Positions 63,915 through 64,000 of a stretch of DNA of 64,000 bases are shown here, piece after piece (within the stretch, counting starts at the first letter, position 1; each line of letters starts with the position of its first letter). A program made the translations under genes and the position numbers. The notes below the pieces were generated by a model, which saw only the letters and a list, made by a program, of their open reading frames with translations, made no database searches and was not told the origin of the DNA. The DNA is from Paenisporosarcina sp. OV554 (GTDB taxonomy: Bacteria > Bacillota > Bacilli > Bacillales_A > Planococcaceae): assembly GCF_003058165.1 (NCBI RefSeq), contig NZ_QBUC01000008.1, forward strand, positions 1 to 64,000. Reading direction: 5' to 3'.

Positions 63915-64000
63915 TTAAACTTCAACGCCCATGCTTTTCGCTTTTTCAATAACTTCTTCAATACGTCCAACTAAACGGAAAGCATCTTCAGGTAAGTGGT
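63915..64000 (-). CDS. atpD: ATP synthase F1 subunit beta, C-terminal end (cut by window edge)
   Basis: The frame ends HLPEDAFRLVGRIEEVIEKA..GVEV at the stop (63915-63917), the usual AtpD C-terminus. The rest of the gene lies beyond the window; 24 bp separate it from atpC. Confidence 0.93.
   Translation of the reverse strand, partial: HLPEDAFRLVGRIEEVIEKAKSMGVEV

Overview
The window is chromosomal DNA of a low-GC, endospore-forming Firmicute. The spore genes (alpha/beta-type SASP, SspH, a Spo0E-like phosphatase, SpoIID, SpoIIQ, SpoIIID) and the order atpD-atpC-ywzB-murA-spoIID-spoIIQ-spoIIID-mbl-epuA-fabZ ... ywpF-ssbB are typical of Bacillales. Protein flavour and repeat style suggest Planococcaceae (Psychrobacillus / Paenisporosarcina / Sporosarcina-like); that placement is inference. 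No rRNA, tRNA, prophage or CRISPR array was seen.

Layout. 0-4 kb: the right end of an IS3-family element, small unknown genes, and an AidB-type acyl-CoA dehydrogenase coupled to a LiuR-like MerR regulator with a textbook MerR operator. 4.2-7.1 kb: SAM-I riboswitch-controlled metNIQ methionine importer. 7.1-9.1 kb: a NERD-domain protein flanked by copies of an unusual repeat element. 9.1-20.8 kb: MFS exporter, PAS-GGDEF-EAL protein coupled to an acetolactate-synthase-like enzyme, an SfnG-like flavin monooxygenase with an ATP-grasp ligase, HAD phosphatase, NlpC/P60 endopeptidase with a WalR-type box, VanZ-like protein, pgi. 20.9-31.3 kb: MsmX-type ATPase plus ROK glucokinase, spore and stress genes, two decayed genes (YsnF/AvaK-like and GGDEF), BASS transporter, YuiD, RsbR-type co-antagonist, YdjM. 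31.4-46.7 kb: a 1249-residue secreted nuclease, the mtnK-mtnA-aldolase operon (probably the DHAP shunt for 5'-methylthioadenosine / 5'-deoxyadenosine by-products), a giant secreted lamin-tail/phosphoesterase protein whose SLH anchor is cut off by a stop codon and a frameshift, and a YknW/YknX-like membrane pair without its ABC transporter. 46.7-55.9 kb: small peptides, a nonsense-mutated HTH regulator, a SWIM-protein/SNF2-helicase pair, ssbB with ComK-type boxes, ywpF. 56-64 kb: cell envelope, sporulation and ATP synthase genes.

The most unusual signal is not a gene. About ten intergenic loci carry short arrays with a strict period of about 21 bp, but each locus repeats a different 8-9 bp 'word' (CCAACTTGG, CAGACGTG, CCTACGTG, ACAACTAAA, GGAATAAA, CTAYGCGCG, GGAACAAAA). 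Two of these families sit inside 287-bp and 246-bp tandem units that share the same scaffold: a leading GCC-rich hairpin, the 21-bp array, a TGAGC-N4-GCTCA ending and a trailing GCG hairpin, with only the word exchanged. At 47.66-47.81 kb a single array switches word in the middle while keeping period and phase. I do not recognise this as a described element.

Two further dispersed families occur in the same intergenic regions: a hairpin family (GGCYGAAGAT...ATTTCRGCC) and a larger element with a conserved GCAAGA followed by a hairpin whose base pairs change in a compensating way between copies, which suggests structured RNA.
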